A DNA stretch of 64,000 nucleotides, taken from positions 62,001-126,000 of the forward strand of contig NZ_AHIL01000037.1 of the NCBI RefSeq assembly GCF_000241525.1, given 5' to 3'. A program made the position numbers and the translations under genes. Below, piece by piece: positions 18,240-27,543 of the stretch. The notes beneath the pieces were generated by a model. That model was given only the letters and a program-made list of their open reading frames with translations. It had not been told where the DNA came from and did no database searches. Positions within the stretch are counted from its first letter, which is position 1. The number at the start of each line of letters is the position of its first letter. This DNA comes from Comamonas testosteroni ATCC 11996. Lineage in GTDB: Bacteria; Pseudomonadota; Gammaproteobacteria; Burkholderiales; Burkholderiaceae_C.

Positions 18240-20312
18240 ATGTCTGCTGGTCTCAACCTCGCTCAGCTCCAGGCCGTGCATTACACCGACGGTCCATGCC
18301 TTGTTCTGGCAGGCGCCGGCTCGGGCAAGACCCGTGTGATTACGCACAAGATAGGCCGTCTGATCGAAACCGGTCTGGCGCCACGCCGCATTGCCGCTAT
18401 CACTTTTACCAACAAGGCCGCCGCCGAAATGCGCGAGCGCGCCGCAGGTCTGATAGGCCGCCAGGCCAAGGAGGTGCTGATCTGCACCTTCCACTCGCTG
18501 GGCGTGCGCATGGTGCGCGAGGACGGCCACATTCTCGGCCTCAAGCCCCAGTTCAGCATTCTGGACACCGACGACGTCACCGGCATCCTCAAGGACTGCG
18601 CGGGCGGCACCACCGATGTGGCGACGGCCCGCCAGTGGCAGTGGACCATCAGCGGCTGGAAGAACCAGGGCTGGGACAGCCGCAAGGCCCTGGCCATGGC
18701 CCAGGACGACAGCGAACGCAGCACCGCTCTCATCATGCAGCGCTATGAAGAGCGCCTGACCGCCTACCAGAGCGTGGACTTCGACGACCTGATCGGCATG
18801 CCCATGCGATTGCTGCGCGGCCACCCCGAGGTGCGTGAGAAATGGCAACGCCTGTTGGGCCATGTGCTGGTGGACGAGTACCAGGACACCAACGCCACGC
18901 AGTACGAGCTGCTGAAATTCCTGGTGGGCGAACGTGCCCACTTCACGGCCGTGGGAGACGACGACCAGTCGATCTACGGCTGGCGCGGCGCCACGCTGGA
19001 CAACCTCAGGAAGCTGCCCGTGGACTTTCCGCAGCTCAAGGTCATCAAGCTGGAGCAGAACTACCGCTCCACCAGCGCCATCTTGCGCGCCGCCAACAAT
19101 GTGATCGGCCCCAACCCCAAGCTGTTTCCCAAGACACTGTTTTCGGAACTCGGCGAGGGCGAACCCGTGCGCATCGTCGACTGCGACACCGAAGAGCACG
19201 AGGCCGAGCGTGCCGTGGCCCGCATCCAGAGCCTGCGCGCCAATATGAACCCGCAGCCCGCGTGGAAGGACTTCGCCATCCTCTATCGCGCCAACCACCA
19301 GGCCAAGCCCTTCGAGAAGGCGCTGCGCAAGGCCAACATTCCCTACAAGGTCTCGGGCGGTACCAGCTTTTTCGACCGCGCCGAGATCAAGGACCTGTGT
19401 GCATGGTTCCGTCTCTGGATCAACAACGACGACGACCCGGCGTTTCTGCGCTCCATAGGCACGCCCAAGCGCGGCATCGGTCACACCACGCTGGGCAAGC
19501 TCGGAGAATTCTCCGCTGCGCACAAGCTCAGCATGTTCGGCTCGCTGTTCAATGCGATGCTGGAAGAGGCACTGCCGCGCAAGGCCTTCGAAAGCCTGCT
19601 GGAATTCGGCCGCTATATCAATGATCTGGAATACCGTGCCCGCCACACCCTGGGCTTTGAAGCCTCGCGCAGCTTTCTGATCGACTGGCTCAAGGAAATT
19701 GGCTACGAACAGTATCTGTATGACAGCGAAGACAGCGAGTCTGTCGCCGCCGCGCGCTGGAGCAATGTGCTGGAGTTCTGCGACTGGATGGCCCAGCGTG
19801 CCGGCGGCCAGATCGAGGATGCCGCAGGCGCCGGTACCCAGACTGAGGTCAAGAGCCTGCTGGAGGTCTCGCAGAACATCGCCCTGCTGTCCACCATCAG
19901 CGAGCGCGAGAAGGAGCAGGACATGGTCGTGCTCTCCACCCTCCATGCATCCAAGGGTCTGGAATGGCCCCATGTCATGCAGGTCGGAGTGACCGAGGGC
20001 ATGCTGCCGTTCAAGCTCGACGACGACGACGGCAAGCAGCAAAAGGTCAGCGATGAAACGGCAGCGCGGCTGCAGGAAGAGCGCCGCCTGATGTATGTGG
20101 GCATCACACGCGCCCAGCGTACGCTGGCCGTGAGCTGGACCAAGCGTCGCAAAAAGGGCCGCGAAATGGTGGCCTGCCAGCCCAGCCGCTTCATCAAGGA
20201 AATGGGCCTCGATGCGGCCACGGCAAAGGAAGACCCGCGCGAGAAGCTGCGCAAGCTGCGCGAAGAATTTGCCGCACGCAAGAACCAGACGGCGCCGGGC
20301 GCTGCCAACTGA
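18240..20312 (+). CDS. rep: ATP-dependent DNA helicase Rep (UvrD/Rep superfamily 1)
   Basis: This 690-residue 3'-5' helicase supports replication fork progress. SF1A motifs are in order: Q-motif LNLAQLQAVHY, Walker A AGAGSGKTR (about 24-32), ITFTNKAAAEM, FHSLGVRMVRE, VDEYQDTN (about 210), GDDDQSIYGWRGA, LEQNYRST, TLHASKGLEW, then YVGITRAQ. The FDDLIGM segment and length match Rep rather than UvrD or PcrA (about 720-750). Start ATG 18240 (MSAGLNLAQLQAV) matches the family; the frame from 18198 adds 14 unconserved residues. It is divergent from the GTPase operon. Confidence 0.92.
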   Translation: MSAGLNLAQLQAVHYTDGPCLVLAGAGSGKTRVITHKIGRLIETGLAPRRIAAITFTNKAAAEMRERAAGLIGRQAKEVLICTFHSLGVRMVREDGHILGLKPQFSILDTDDVTGILKDCAGGTTDVATARQWQWTISGWKNQGWDSRKALAMAQDDSERSTALIMQRYEERLTAYQSVDFDDLIGMPMRLLRGHPEVREKWQRLLGHVLVDEYQDTNATQYELLKFLVGERAHFTAVGDDDQSIYGWRGATLDNLRKLPVDFPQLKVIKLEQNYRSTSAILRAANNVIGPNPKLFPKTLFSELGEGEPVRIVDCDTEEHEAERAVARIQSLRANMNPQPAWKDFAILYRANHQAKPFEKALRKANIPYKVSGGTSFFDRAEIKDLCAWFRLWINNDDDPAFLRSIGTPKRGIGHTTLGKLGEFSAAHKLSMFGSLFNAMLEEALPRKAFESLLEFGRYINDLEYRARHTLGFEASRSFLIDWLKEIGYEQYLYDSEDSESVAAARWSNVLEFCDWMAQRAGGQIEDAAGAGTQTEVKSLLEVSQNIALLSTISEREKEQDMVVLSTLHASKGLEWPHVMQVGVTEGMLPFKLDDDDGKQQKVSDETAARLQEERRLMYVGITRAQRTLAVSWTKRRKKGREMVACQPSRFIKEMGLDAATAKEDPREKLRKLREEFAARKNQTAPGAAN

Positions 20313-20321
20313 AGACCCGAG

Positions 20322-20750
20322 ATGACTCTGAGAACTCTGATTTTCATAGCTGCCAGCGCTTTTTCCATAAGCGCCTGTGCCCAGTTTGAATCCAAGTCTG
20401 CCAGCACTTGCCCGCAAGACTGGCAGATGAGCGACAAGCAGCTGCAAGGTGAATGGACAGGCTCCGTCGCCGGCAGCGAAGAAACCGTCCGCATGGTGCT
20501 GGGCCCGCATCCCGAATGGGAAGGAAATGTCAAAGGCAGCATCAGCCGCCCGGGCGGCAGCCACCCCATGGTGGGTGATGTAAACGAGGGCACGGTCACT
20601 CTCGAAGAAAGCGCTGACGGCTCACGCATTACCGGCACCTGGCTGGGCGAAGTGGTCGACGGCAGCTGCGGTACAGAAATTCACGGCAGTTACCAGGAGG
20701 GAGAAAATGTTCCACCCCGTGCGTTCATCATGCGCAAGGCCCAACCCTGA
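20322..20750 (+). CDS. Putative lipoprotein of unknown function
   Basis: This 142-residue protein begins nine bases after the rep stop. The N-terminus MTLRTLIFIAASAFSISAC is a lipoprotein signal with lipobox SISAC (Cys 19). The mature part is polar, with a likely beta-rich fold (GEWTGSVAGSEETVRMVLG ... GSRITGTWLGEV) and two further Cys. No family is recognised. The signal-peptide core is encoded by a copy of repeat family B, so the N-terminus may have been acquired or remodelled by the repeat. Confidence 0.75.
   Translation: MTLRTLIFIAASAFSISACAQFESKSASTCPQDWQMSDKQLQGEWTGSVAGSEETVRMVLGPHPEWEGNVKGSISRPGGSHPMVGDVNEGTVTLEESADGSRITGTWLGEVVDGSCGTEIHGSYQEGENVPPRAFIMRKAQP
20341..20390 (+). repeat. 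Dispersed repeat, family B, copy 3 (inside coding sequence)
   Basis: It reads TTTTCATAGCTGCCAGCGCT, then TTTTCCATAAGCGCCTGTGC. It encodes the h-region and lipobox of the lipoprotein. Confidence 0.75.
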
Positions 20751-20800
20751 GCAGGGCTGGGTGTTGCCAACCGCAACCGGCCTGTGCATTGATTGATCCC

Positions 20801-22015
20801 ATGAGTATTCGCTTTTTCACCCCGCATCCCCTGACCCTGAGCATCGGCTTGGCGCTGGTCGGCGGCTTGAACCCAGTTACCGCCAACAGCGCGGAACTGC
20901 CGCCCCCCGAAAGCTGGCAGCAATGTGCTGCCACCACCAGCAACAACGACCGCCTGGCATGTTTTGACGCCTGGGCAATCAAGCAAGGCCCGGCGGTTGC
21001 GCCCCAGGCCTCCGGTTGGAGTGCGCCTGCAGCCAGCGCACAAGCTGCGCCTGCTCTCACAGCCGCTACCGTCTCGGTGAACGATGCCGCGCCCGCCAGT
21101 GCGGCTGCGGCGACTGTCGCCAGCGCCGACAGCGGCCTGGGTCTCTCGCCCAACAACGGCGGCTGCCGCGATCCGCGCTACACCGAGGTGTCGCGCTACT
21201 TCGAGCTGGAGCCCGGCACGGACTGCGGCACCTTCAACTTCCGCGGCTACCGACCCATGTCGGTCTCCGTGGTCGTTGGCGACGAGGTCAACCAGCAACC
21301 CTATTCGCCCAGCCGCGGCCTGGCGACCGAGCAGCCCTATCAGAAGCACGAGATGCGCCTGCAGCTCTCGGCCCGCACCAAGATTGCCTCCGGCCTGCTG
21401 ACCGGCCCCACCTCTAAGGGCAAGGATTCGCTGTGGTTCGGCTATACCCAGCAGTCCTACTGGCAGCTGTTCAACGGCGATATCTCGCGACCCTTCCGCA
21501 CCACCGACCACGAGCCCGAGGTCTTCTACGTCTACCCGACGGATGCCCAGCTGCCGCTGGGCTGGCGCTGGCGCTACTCGGGCATAGGCATCGCGCACCA
21601 GTCGAACGGTCAGAGCAACCCGCTGTCGCGCAGCTGGAACCGCTGGTATCTGATGACCGGGGCCGAGCTGGGCAACCGCTGGCAGCTGCATCTGAAAGCC
21701 TGGCAGCGCATGAAGGAGAGCGCGCTTGAGGACGACAACCCCCATATCCAGGACTACATCGGACGCGGTGAAGTCAAGCTGGGCTGGAACGTCAACGAGC
21801 AGAACTACCTGGGCCTGACCGCACGTGGCTCGCTGGGCCAGGGCAAGGGGTCCGGGCGCATCGAGTGGCTGCGCACCCTGGGCGAAGGCTGGAACGGCGG
21901 CAAGAGCAATCTGCGCCTGCATGTTCAGCTGTTCAGCGGCTATGGCGACAGCCTGGTCGACTACAACAACAAGCGCACGGTACTCAGCGTGGGTCTGAGC
22001 CTGCTGGACTTCTGA
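20801..22015 (+). CDS. pldA: Outer-membrane phospholipase A (OMPLA)
   Basis: This 404-residue precursor has a signal peptide ending near ANSA. The C-terminal about 260 residues form the 12-stranded OMPLA barrel, with the active-site stretch IGIAHQSNGQSNPLSRSWNR carrying catalytic His and Ser (about 267/269). The Asn that completes the triad is expected in SNGQ or nearby. The protein ends in VLSVGLSLLDF, a C-terminal Phe barrel signature. Between the signal and the barrel is an Ala-rich region of about 80 residues not found in E. coli PldA. The family hydrolyses phospholipids that reach the outer leaflet and is active as a Ca2+-dependent dimer. Confidence 0.92.
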   Translation: MSIRFFTPHPLTLSIGLALVGGLNPVTANSAELPPPESWQQCAATTSNNDRLACFDAWAIKQGPAVAPQASGWSAPAASAQAAPALTAATVSVNDAAPASAAAATVASADSGLGLSPNNGGCRDPRYTEVSRYFELEPGTDCGTFNFRGYRPMSVSVVVGDEVNQQPYSPSRGLATEQPYQKHEMRLQLSARTKIASGLLTGPTSKGKDSLWFGYTQQSYWQLFNGDISRPFRTTDHEPEVFYVYPTDAQLPLGWRWRYSGIGIAHQSNGQSNPLSRSWNRWYLMTGAELGNRWQLHLKAWQRMKESALEDDNPHIQDYIGRGEVKLGWNVNEQNYLGLTARGSLGQGKGSGRIEWLRTLGEGWNGGKSNLRLHVQLFSGYGDSLVDYNNKRTVLSVGLSLLDF

Positions 22016-22053
22016 AGCCCTCTTGGCCCGCTGCGGCGGGGCCGAGCCGTGGT

Positions 22054-22725
22054 TTACGCCAGAAAACCAGAAGCCCGGGCATGAGCCAGCAGCAGTTCGG
22101 TGAATCGCGCATAGCCTGCGGCATTGGCATGTACCTGATCGGCGCGCAAGGCGCTATTGCCCAGCACCTCGCTCCAGGCATCGGGCAGCAATGCCACCCG
22201 GTTGTCCTTGGCCAAGGTTTGGTAGATGGAGTGATCCTTCATGCGCCCCGTCAACGCTGCACTCAGGCTCAGCTCCGGCACGGCCACCAGCAGCACGGGG
22301 GTCACCCTGGCTTTGCACAGCTGCAGCATGCGCGTGATCTCGCCTTGCACAACTTGCTCGCTCCTGCGCTGCAGCCAGTCGTTACCACCGGCGCACAGAA
22401 TCGCCAACGATGGCCTGTGCTCATCGAGCAGCCCCGGCAAACGGTCCGCAATCTGTTTGCTGGTCTCACCCGAAACACCGGCATTCACCACCTTCCAGCC
22501 CGTGCGCTCGGCCAGTAGGCTGGGGTAGCTGGCATCTGCGTTGGCTCCAACACCTTGCGTCAAGGAGTCTCCAAGCGCCAACACGGTAGCTCCGGCAGGA
22601 ACGGCAGCGGCCTTGGGTGTCTTCTTGCCACAGGCACTTAGCAGCATTGCGCCCCCCGTCAGCAATGCTGCGGCACGCATGCCTTGAAGAACATGGCGTC
22701 GGTACGGGTCAAATATCGGCTTCAT
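22054..22725 (-). CDS. SGNH-hydrolase (TesA/arylesterase-like), exported
   Basis: This 223-residue protein carries the SGNH blocks: VLALGDSLTQGVG (Ser), NAGVSGETS (Gly), CAGGNDWLQ (Asn) and DQVHANAAGY (Asp-His). The N-terminus has an RRHVLQ motif followed by a hydrophobic run ending in LLSAC (lipobox, about residue 32), so it is likely a lipoprotein, perhaps Tat-routed. Members have esterase, thioesterase or lysophospholipase activity. Convergent with pldA, it may handle lysolipids, but that is speculation. A GC-rich hairpin (GGCCC ... GGGCC) at 22027-22045 separates the two genes. Confidence 0.88.
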   Translation of the reverse strand: MKPIFDPYRRHVLQGMRAAALLTGGAMLLSACGKKTPKAAAVPAGATVLALGDSLTQGVGANADASYPSLLAERTGWKVVNAGVSGETSKQIADRLPGLLDEHRPSLAILCAGGNDWLQRRSEQVVQGEITRMLQLCKARVTPVLLVAVPELSLSAALTGRMKDHSIYQTLAKDNRVALLPDAWSEVLGNSALRADQVHANAAGYARFTELLLAHARASGFLA

Positions 22726-22852
22726 GGCATCTCACAAAACAGCGGGTTTGCAACGGCTGGAGGGCAGCCCCTTGGGCGCGAGGATAGCTCAGCCTCCGCC
22801 GCCCCAATGCAAACCGCGCAGCACAACGGTAAAACTGCAAAGCAGCAGCCGT

Positions 22853-22882
22853 AAAAAAACCGCTGCGCCCAAGGCCCAGCGG
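22853..22882 (-). terminator. Terminator of the 2-aminobenzoyl-CoA operon
   Basis: Read on the minus strand: CCGCTG ... CAGCGG stem, followed by seven Ts. It starts 23 bases after the ridA-like stop and has no other gene to serve. Confidence 0.85.
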
Positions 22883-22904
22883 CTGTGCGTGCGCAGATTG
22901 CCAA

Positions 22905-23297
22905 TCAGTCTGGCACGACTGCCGTCACCTCGATCTCCACCTTGGCCCGGTCCTCGATCAAGGCCGCCACCTGCACGGCCGTCATGGCCACGTTGAATGA
23001 ACCAATCAGCTCTCGATAGGCCTTGCCGATCTCGGCCTGCTTCGCCAGATATTCCTTCTTGTCGGTGATATACCAGGTCATGCGCACGATATGTTCAGGC
23101 TTGGCTCCACCGGCCTGCAGCACCTCGACGATATTGTGCAGAGCCTGCCTGGCCTGCGCCGCGAGGTCGTCGGTATGAAACCGGCCCTCCGCGTCCCAGC
23201 CAATCATGCCGGCCACATAGATCTGGCGGCCGCTGACGGCCACGCCATTCGCATATCCCTTGGGCCGGGGCCAGCCCGGCGGCAGCAGTACTTGCAT
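22905..23297 (-). CDS. RidA-family (YjgF/YER057c/UK114) protein, probable imine/enamine deaminase
   Basis: This 130-residue RidA-fold protein has AVSGRQIYVAGMIGWDAEGR, the helix AAQARQALHNIVEVLQAGGA and VRMTWYITDKKEY, and usually forms a trimer with active sites between subunits. The catalytic Arg of the canonical RidA (in PxRxxxxV near the C-terminus) is not obvious; the end reads MTAVQVAALIEDRAKVEIE, so it belongs to another Rid subgroup. ATG 23297 follows AGGAG and lies two bases after the thioesterase stop. In this operon it may speed hydrolysis of an enamine or imine formed when 2-aminobenzoyl-CoA is dearomatised (inference). Confidence 0.85.
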   Translation of the reverse strand: MQVLLPPGWPRPKGYANGVAVSGRQIYVAGMIGWDAEGRFHTDDLAAQARQALHNIVEVLQAGGAKPEHIVRMTWYITDKKEYLAKQAEIGKAYRELIGSFNVAMTAVQVAALIEDRAKVEIEVTAVVPD

Positions 23298-23299
23298 GC

Positions 23300-23761
23300 T
23301 CAACTCCTGTTTTCTGTTGGATTGGATGAACTCAGCCAGCGTTCGATGGCGCGGCGAATTGCTTGTGGCGTGGTAATCGCCTGATGAGTTTGAAGACTGG
23401 TGAAGACCAGCACTTTCTGCGCCGTCACGCGCAGCTGGCCGTCAGGGCCTGTGCAATCCACATCGAGCGTCAGCGAACGATTGCCCAGCTTGGCAACCGA
23501 CAGTCCCAGACTCACGGTCTCACCCATGCGGGTGATGGCGCGAAAGTCGCATTCCAGGTGCACGATGGGCAGACCCACCCGGTCCTTGTGCAGCATGTCC
23601 GCATAGCTCAGGCCCAGTGCATTGTTGAACCAGTCTTCGACCAGCCCGTTGAACAGCACCAGATATTGGGGAAAGAAGATGATGCCTGCCGGATCGCAGT
23701 GCGCAAAACGAATCGGCACCTGCGTCACAAAGCGTTTTGAAGCCATTGCCACTGCATTCAT
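23300..23761 (-). CDS. Hotdog-fold acyl-CoA thioesterase (4-hydroxybenzoyl-CoA thioesterase-like)
   Basis: This 153-residue protein has the hotdog motif VPIRFAHCDPAGIIFFPQYL with the catalytic Asp in HCDPAG, as in the Pseudomonas-type 4-hydroxybenzoyl-CoA thioesterase and YbgC. ATG 23761 is chosen, with GAAGGA upstream; ATG 23746 (MASKRF) is possible. Genes of CoA-dependent aromatic pathways often include such an enzyme to release trapped dead-end CoA esters, which fits its position between the CoA ligase and RidA genes. Confidence 0.88.
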   Translation of the reverse strand: MNAVAMASKRFVTQVPIRFAHCDPAGIIFFPQYLVLFNGLVEDWFNNALGLSYADMLHKDRVGLPIVHLECDFRAITRMGETVSLGLSVAKLGNRSLTLDVDCTGPDGQLRVTAQKVLVFTSLQTHQAITTPQAIRRAIERWLSSSNPTENRS

Positions 23762-23837
23762 ACCCAAACAATTCCTTCAGCAAAATCTGCCTGCAGCGCT
23801 TTTCAAGCAGGCGCATGCAGCTTTAAAAACATGGCAA

Positions 23838-25448
23838 TCAGGTTTGATGCAGGCGAAAGCGCTGCAGCTTGCCCGTGGCCGTGCGCGGCAGTTGATCGAC
23901 GAACTGTACGGCCCGTGGATATTTGTAGGGCGCGACCTGGCTCTTCACAAAATCCTGCAGCTCCATGACCATGGCATCGCTGGCCACATGGCCGGCACGC
24001 AGCACCACAAAAGCCTTGACGATCTGGCCTCGCTCGCTGTCGGCCACGCCAATCACCGCGCATTCAGCCACAGAACCGTGCTGCATCAGGGCCTCCTCGA
24101 CTTCAGGCGCCGCGATGTTGTATCCGGCCGAGATGATCATGTCGTCGGTGCGTGCCTGATAAACGAAATAGCCATCGACATCCATCAGATAGGCATCACC
24201 CGTCAGATTCCAGCCCCGGCTCACATACTTGGCCTGACGGCTGTCGTTGAGATAGCGGCATCCCGTGGGGCCCTGCACGGCCAGTCTGCCCACGGTGCCG
24301 GGCGGCACCTCAAGCCCCGCATCATCCACAACCTTGGCACGATAGCCGGGCACGGCCTTGCCTGTGGCACCGGGACGAGCCTCCTCTTCGCGGTGCGAGA
24401 TGAAGATGTGCAGCATCTCGGTAGAACCGATACCGTCAATGATTTCAATACCGGTCGCGTCCTTCCACAGCGCTCGTGTGGAGGCGGTCAAGGCCTCGCC
24501 TGCCGACACACATTTGCGCAACCGGGTGCGGCGGATGCGTTCGCCCTGCTGGGCCATCACACGGTAGGACGTGGGCGCCGTGAACACCACACTGGCACCA
24601 AATCGCTCAATGCCATCAACCAGTTGCACGGGGCCGGCTTTCTCCAGCAAGGCCATGCTGGCTCCGATGGACATAGGGAACAGCACCTGCCCTCCCAGCC
24701 CGAAAGTGAATGCCAGCGGCGGGCTGCCTATGAACACATCGTCGGCATTGGCACGCAGCGTATGCACGGGCCAGCAGGCGCAGACCGCCATCACATCACG
24801 ATGAAAATGCATGGTGGCCTTGGGCACGCCCGTGGTGCCCGAGGTGAAGCCCAGCAAACAGGTATCGGTGGCTGCGGTTGCCACGGCCTGGAAGTCATCA
24901 CCCGCATGCTCCATCATGCGCTCCAGTGCATCGGCTTCCACACTGTTGAAATAGCGCACGGCCTTGAGCGTGCTGGTTTTTTCCTGTGCACCCTGTACCT
25001 CGGTGCGCAACGCAGCATCGCACAGCGCATGGCTGATTTGCGCTATGTCGATGATGGTGGACAGCTCCTTGGCCCGCAGCAGCGGCATGGCGGCCACGGC
25101 AATGCCCCCGGCCTTGATAACGCCAAACCAGCACGCCACCATCATGGGATTGTTGGGTGCGCACAGCAACACGCGATTGCCGGGCTTGAGCCCCAGCTCC
25201 TGCGTCAGCACATTGGCGATGCGATTGGCCTTGAGCTGCAGATCTGCATAGCTCCAGCGCAGGCCTTCGGCCTGAATGCACAGACGGTCGCCGCGCCCCT
25301 CGCTCACATGTCTATCCAGCAGCTCCACGGCACAGTTAAGGCGCTCGGGGAACCGCAGCTCGGGCAGCTCGAAAATGAACTCGGGCTGCTGCTCGGGTGG
25401 CGGCAGGTTGTCGGCAGCAAAGGTATCGATATGCGCGGTGTACGACAT
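23838..25448 (-). CDS. Aromatic acid-CoA ligase, probably 2-aminobenzoate-CoA ligase
   Basis: This 536-residue member of the acyl-adenylating family has the AMP-binding motif LGFTSGTTGVPKATMHFHRD (P-loop equivalent), YRVMAQQGERIRR, IDGIGSTEMLHIFISHR, the conserved NLTGDAYLMDVDGYF, and the C-terminal catalytic Lys in RTATGKLQRF. It closely follows the benzoate-CoA and 2-aminobenzoate-CoA ligase layout. The latter is preferred because a fused 2-aminobenzoyl-CoA monooxygenase/reductase is in the same operon. Predicted reaction: anthranilate + ATP + CoA to anthraniloyl-CoA + AMP + PPi. ATG 25448 has an AAGGAG site. Confidence 0.87.
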   Translation of the reverse strand: MSYTAHIDTFAADNLPPPEQQPEFIFELPELRFPERLNCAVELLDRHVSEGRGDRLCIQAEGLRWSYADLQLKANRIANVLTQELGLKPGNRVLLCAPNNPMMVACWFGVIKAGGIAVAAMPLLRAKELSTIIDIAQISHALCDAALRTEVQGAQEKTSTLKAVRYFNSVEADALERMMEHAGDDFQAVATAATDTCLLGFTSGTTGVPKATMHFHRDVMAVCACWPVHTLRANADDVFIGSPPLAFTFGLGGQVLFPMSIGASMALLEKAGPVQLVDGIERFGASVVFTAPTSYRVMAQQGERIRRTRLRKCVSAGEALTASTRALWKDATGIEIIDGIGSTEMLHIFISHREEEARPGATGKAVPGYRAKVVDDAGLEVPPGTVGRLAVQGPTGCRYLNDSRQAKYVSRGWNLTGDAYLMDVDGYFVYQARTDDMIISAGYNIAAPEVEEALMQHGSVAECAVIGVADSERGQIVKAFVVLRAGHVASDAMVMELQDFVKSQVAPYKYPRAVQFVDQLPRTATGKLQRFRLHQT

Positions 25449-25502
25449 GACTCACACTCCTTTTGGCCAAAACAGGCTGATGTTCTTTATTGGTGAGCGC
25501 TT

Positions 25503-26666
25503 TCAGCCATGGTTTTTGATGAGGTCACGCCCGATGATGAGCTGCTGCACCTCGGTCGCGCCTTCGTAGATCCGCAAGGCGCGAATCTCCCGGTAAAGGC
25601 GCTCCACGGGTTGCTCGCTGACCACGCCCAGGCCGCCCCAGATCTGCACGGCGGCATCGATCACCTGCTGGGCGTTTTCGGTCGCCGTCATCTTGGCCAT
25701 GGCGGCTTCCCGTGTAACGTTCTCGCCCTGGTCGCGCAACCAGGCTGCGCGATAGGTCAGCAGCGCCGCGCTGTCGATCTGCGTGGCCATCTGCGCAAGC
25801 TTGGCCTGAGTGAGCTGAAAATCAGCCAGCACGCCGCCGAACATCTTGCGGCTGGTCGCGCGCTGCAAGGCCTCATCCATGGCTCGACGCGCAAAGCCCA
25901 GCGATGCGGCGGCCACCGAGGTGCGGAACACATCGAGCGTGCGCATCGCCACCTTGAATCCCTCGCCGGCCTCGCCCACGCGCTGGGCGGCAGGCACGCG
26001 ACAGTTCGAGAACTTCAAACGCGCCAGCGGGTGGGGTGCGATGACGTCGATGCGCTCGGCCACTTCGAAGCCCGGTGTGTCGGCATCCACAATCAGCGCC
26101 GACAGGCCACGGGATCCCGGAGCCTCGCCGGTGCGCACAAAAACGACATAGAAGTCGGCAATGCCGCCGTTGGAGATCCAGGTCTTCTCGCCGTTGATCA
26201 CATAGTGATCACCTTCGAGTCTGGCCTCGCAGGCCATGGCCGCCACGTCCGAGCCGGCGTCGGGCTCGGACAGCGCAAAAGCTGAGATTGCCTCGCCCCT
26301 GGCCACCAGGCTCAGATAGCGTGTTTTCTGCTCATCGCTGCCCGCCAGAGAAATCGCCCCCGAGCCCAGACCCTGCATGGCAAACGCAAAGTCGGCCAGT
26401 CCGCTGTGGCGCGCCAGAGTCTCCCGGATCAGGCAGATGGCTCTTGTGTCGATCTGCTCCCCCGCACCGCCATAGGCCGTCCCAGCAACCGCATGCCGCA
26501 GCCAGCCTGCCTCGCCCAGGGCCTTGACCAGTTTGCGGCATTCGGCATCCACATCGGGGCCATGCGCATGCGCAATGCTCTGCCTCGCCCAGGCATCCAG
26601 CGACTGCGCAAGGCGTGCGTGATGGGGCTCGAAAAAAGGCCACTTCAGATAGCTGGTGTCTGCCAT
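25503..26666 (-). CDS. Acyl-CoA dehydrogenase
   Basis: This 387-residue FAD enzyme of the acyl-CoA dehydrogenase family shows the flavin-contact motifs [20 protein letters not shown] and [10 protein letters not shown], and a C-terminal [21 protein letters not shown] followed by [17 protein letters not shown]. The catalytic Glu is the one in YEGATE. ATG 26666 (MADTSYLKW) follows AAGGAAAC; an upstream extension is not conserved. One base separates it from the enoyl-CoA hydratase stop, so the two are tightly coupled. In the pathway it would oxidise a ring-opened or alicyclic acyl-CoA intermediate. Confidence 0.92.
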   Translation of the reverse strand: MADTSYLKWPFFEPHHARLAQSLDAWARQSIAHAHGPDVDAECRKLVKALGEAGWLRHAVAGTAYGGAGEQIDTRAICLIRETLARHSGLADFAFAMQGLGSGAISLAGSDEQKTRYLSLVARGEAISAFALSEPDAGSDVAAMACEARLEGDHYVINGEKTWISNGGIADFYVVFVRTGEAPGSRGLSALIVDADTPGFEVAERIDVIAPHPLARLKFSNCRVPAAQRVGEAGEGFKVAMRTLDVFRTSVAAASLGFARRAMDEALQRATSRKMFGGVLADFQLTQAKLAQMATQIDSAALLTYRAAWLRDQGENVTREAAMAKMTATENAQQVIDAAVQIWGGLGVVSEQPVERLYREIRALRIYEGATEVQQLIIGRDLIKNHG

Positions 26667-26667
26667 G

Positions 26668-27522
26668 TCAGTTTCCTTGAAAGACCGGTTTTTGCTTGGC
26701 GACAAACGCGTGATAGGCACGCGAGAAATCCTCGGTCAGCATGCACAGTGCCTGGGCCTGCGCTTCGGCCTCAATCGCCTGCTCAATCGTCATGGCCCAT
26801 TCCTGGTGCAGCATGGTCTTGGTAATGCCGTTGGCAAAGCTGGGACCGGCAGCCAGATCGCCAGCCAGCTTCTGCGCCTCGGCCAGCACGCTCTCAGGTT
26901 CGCACAGACGGTTGAAGAAGCCCCAGCGTTCGCCCTCCTCACCGCCCAGGCTGCGTCCCGTATAGAGCAGCTCGCTCGCACGCCCCTGACCGATGATGCG
27001 AGGCAGCATGGCGCAGGCCCCCATGTCGCAGCCCGCCAGCCCCACGCGGTTGAACAGGAACGCAGTCTTGCTGCGCGCGGTGCCCAGGCGCATGTCCGAG
27101 GCCATGGCCATGATGGCCCCAGCACCCGCACATACGCCATCGATTGCCGCGATGATCGGCTGAGGGCAGGCACGCATGGTCTTGACCAGCTCGCCCGTCA
27201 TGCGGGTGAACATCAAAAGCTCCGGGGCCTTGAGCGCGACCAGCGGCCCGATGATTTCATGCACATCGCCACCCGAGCAGAAGTTGCCGCCGGCGCCGAC
27301 CATCACCACTGCCTTCACATCCTGAGCCCACTTGAGCTGGTGAAACAGGTCACGCAGCTCGGCATAGGAATCAAACGTCAGCGGATTCTTGCGCTCAGGG
27401 CGATTGAGGGTGATGGTGGCCACACCATCTGTCACCTGCCACTGGAAATGCGTGGCCTTATAGCCCGCCAGCAGCTTGTGATTGCCAGCTTGCAGCGCTG
27501 GATCGATTGCATATTCGCTCAT
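26668..27522 (-). CDS. Enoyl-CoA hydratase/isomerase family protein
   Basis: This 284-residue crotonase-fold protein has the oxyanion-hole segments [15 protein letters not shown] and [20 protein letters not shown], and a catalytic-region [20 protein letters not shown]. Family members hydrate double bonds or open rings of CoA esters. ATG 27522 (MSEYAIDP) is supported by a GGAG upstream. It lies between the acyl-CoA dehydrogenase (1 base) and the SDR (21 bases) in the operon. Homologues in the Azoarcus 2-aminobenzoate cluster are thought to take part in the later beta-oxidation-like steps. Confidence 0.9.
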   Translation of the reverse strand: MSEYAIDPALQAGNHKLLAGYKATHFQWQVTDGVATITLNRPERKNPLTFDSYAELRDLFHQLKWAQDVKAVVMVGAGGNFCSGGDVHEIIGPLVALKAPELLMFTRMTGELVKTMRACPQPIIAAIDGVCAGAGAIMAMASDMRLGTARSKTAFLFNRVGLAGCDMGACAMLPRIIGQGRASELLYTGRSLGGEEGERWGFFNRLCEPESVLAEAQKLAGDLAAGPSFANGITKTMLHQEWAMTIEQAIEAEAQAQALCMLTEDFSRAYHAFVAKQKPVFQGN

Positions 27523-27543
27523 GTCTGTCTCCAATAATCCGGT

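Noticed and set aside
18228..20564. 778-codon frame opposite rep
   Set aside because: Antisense shadow of a helicase with full motif set on the + strand.
23622..25496. 624-codon + frame opposite the CoA ligase
   Set aside because: No motif, composition of an antisense frame. The minus strand carries all ligase motifs.
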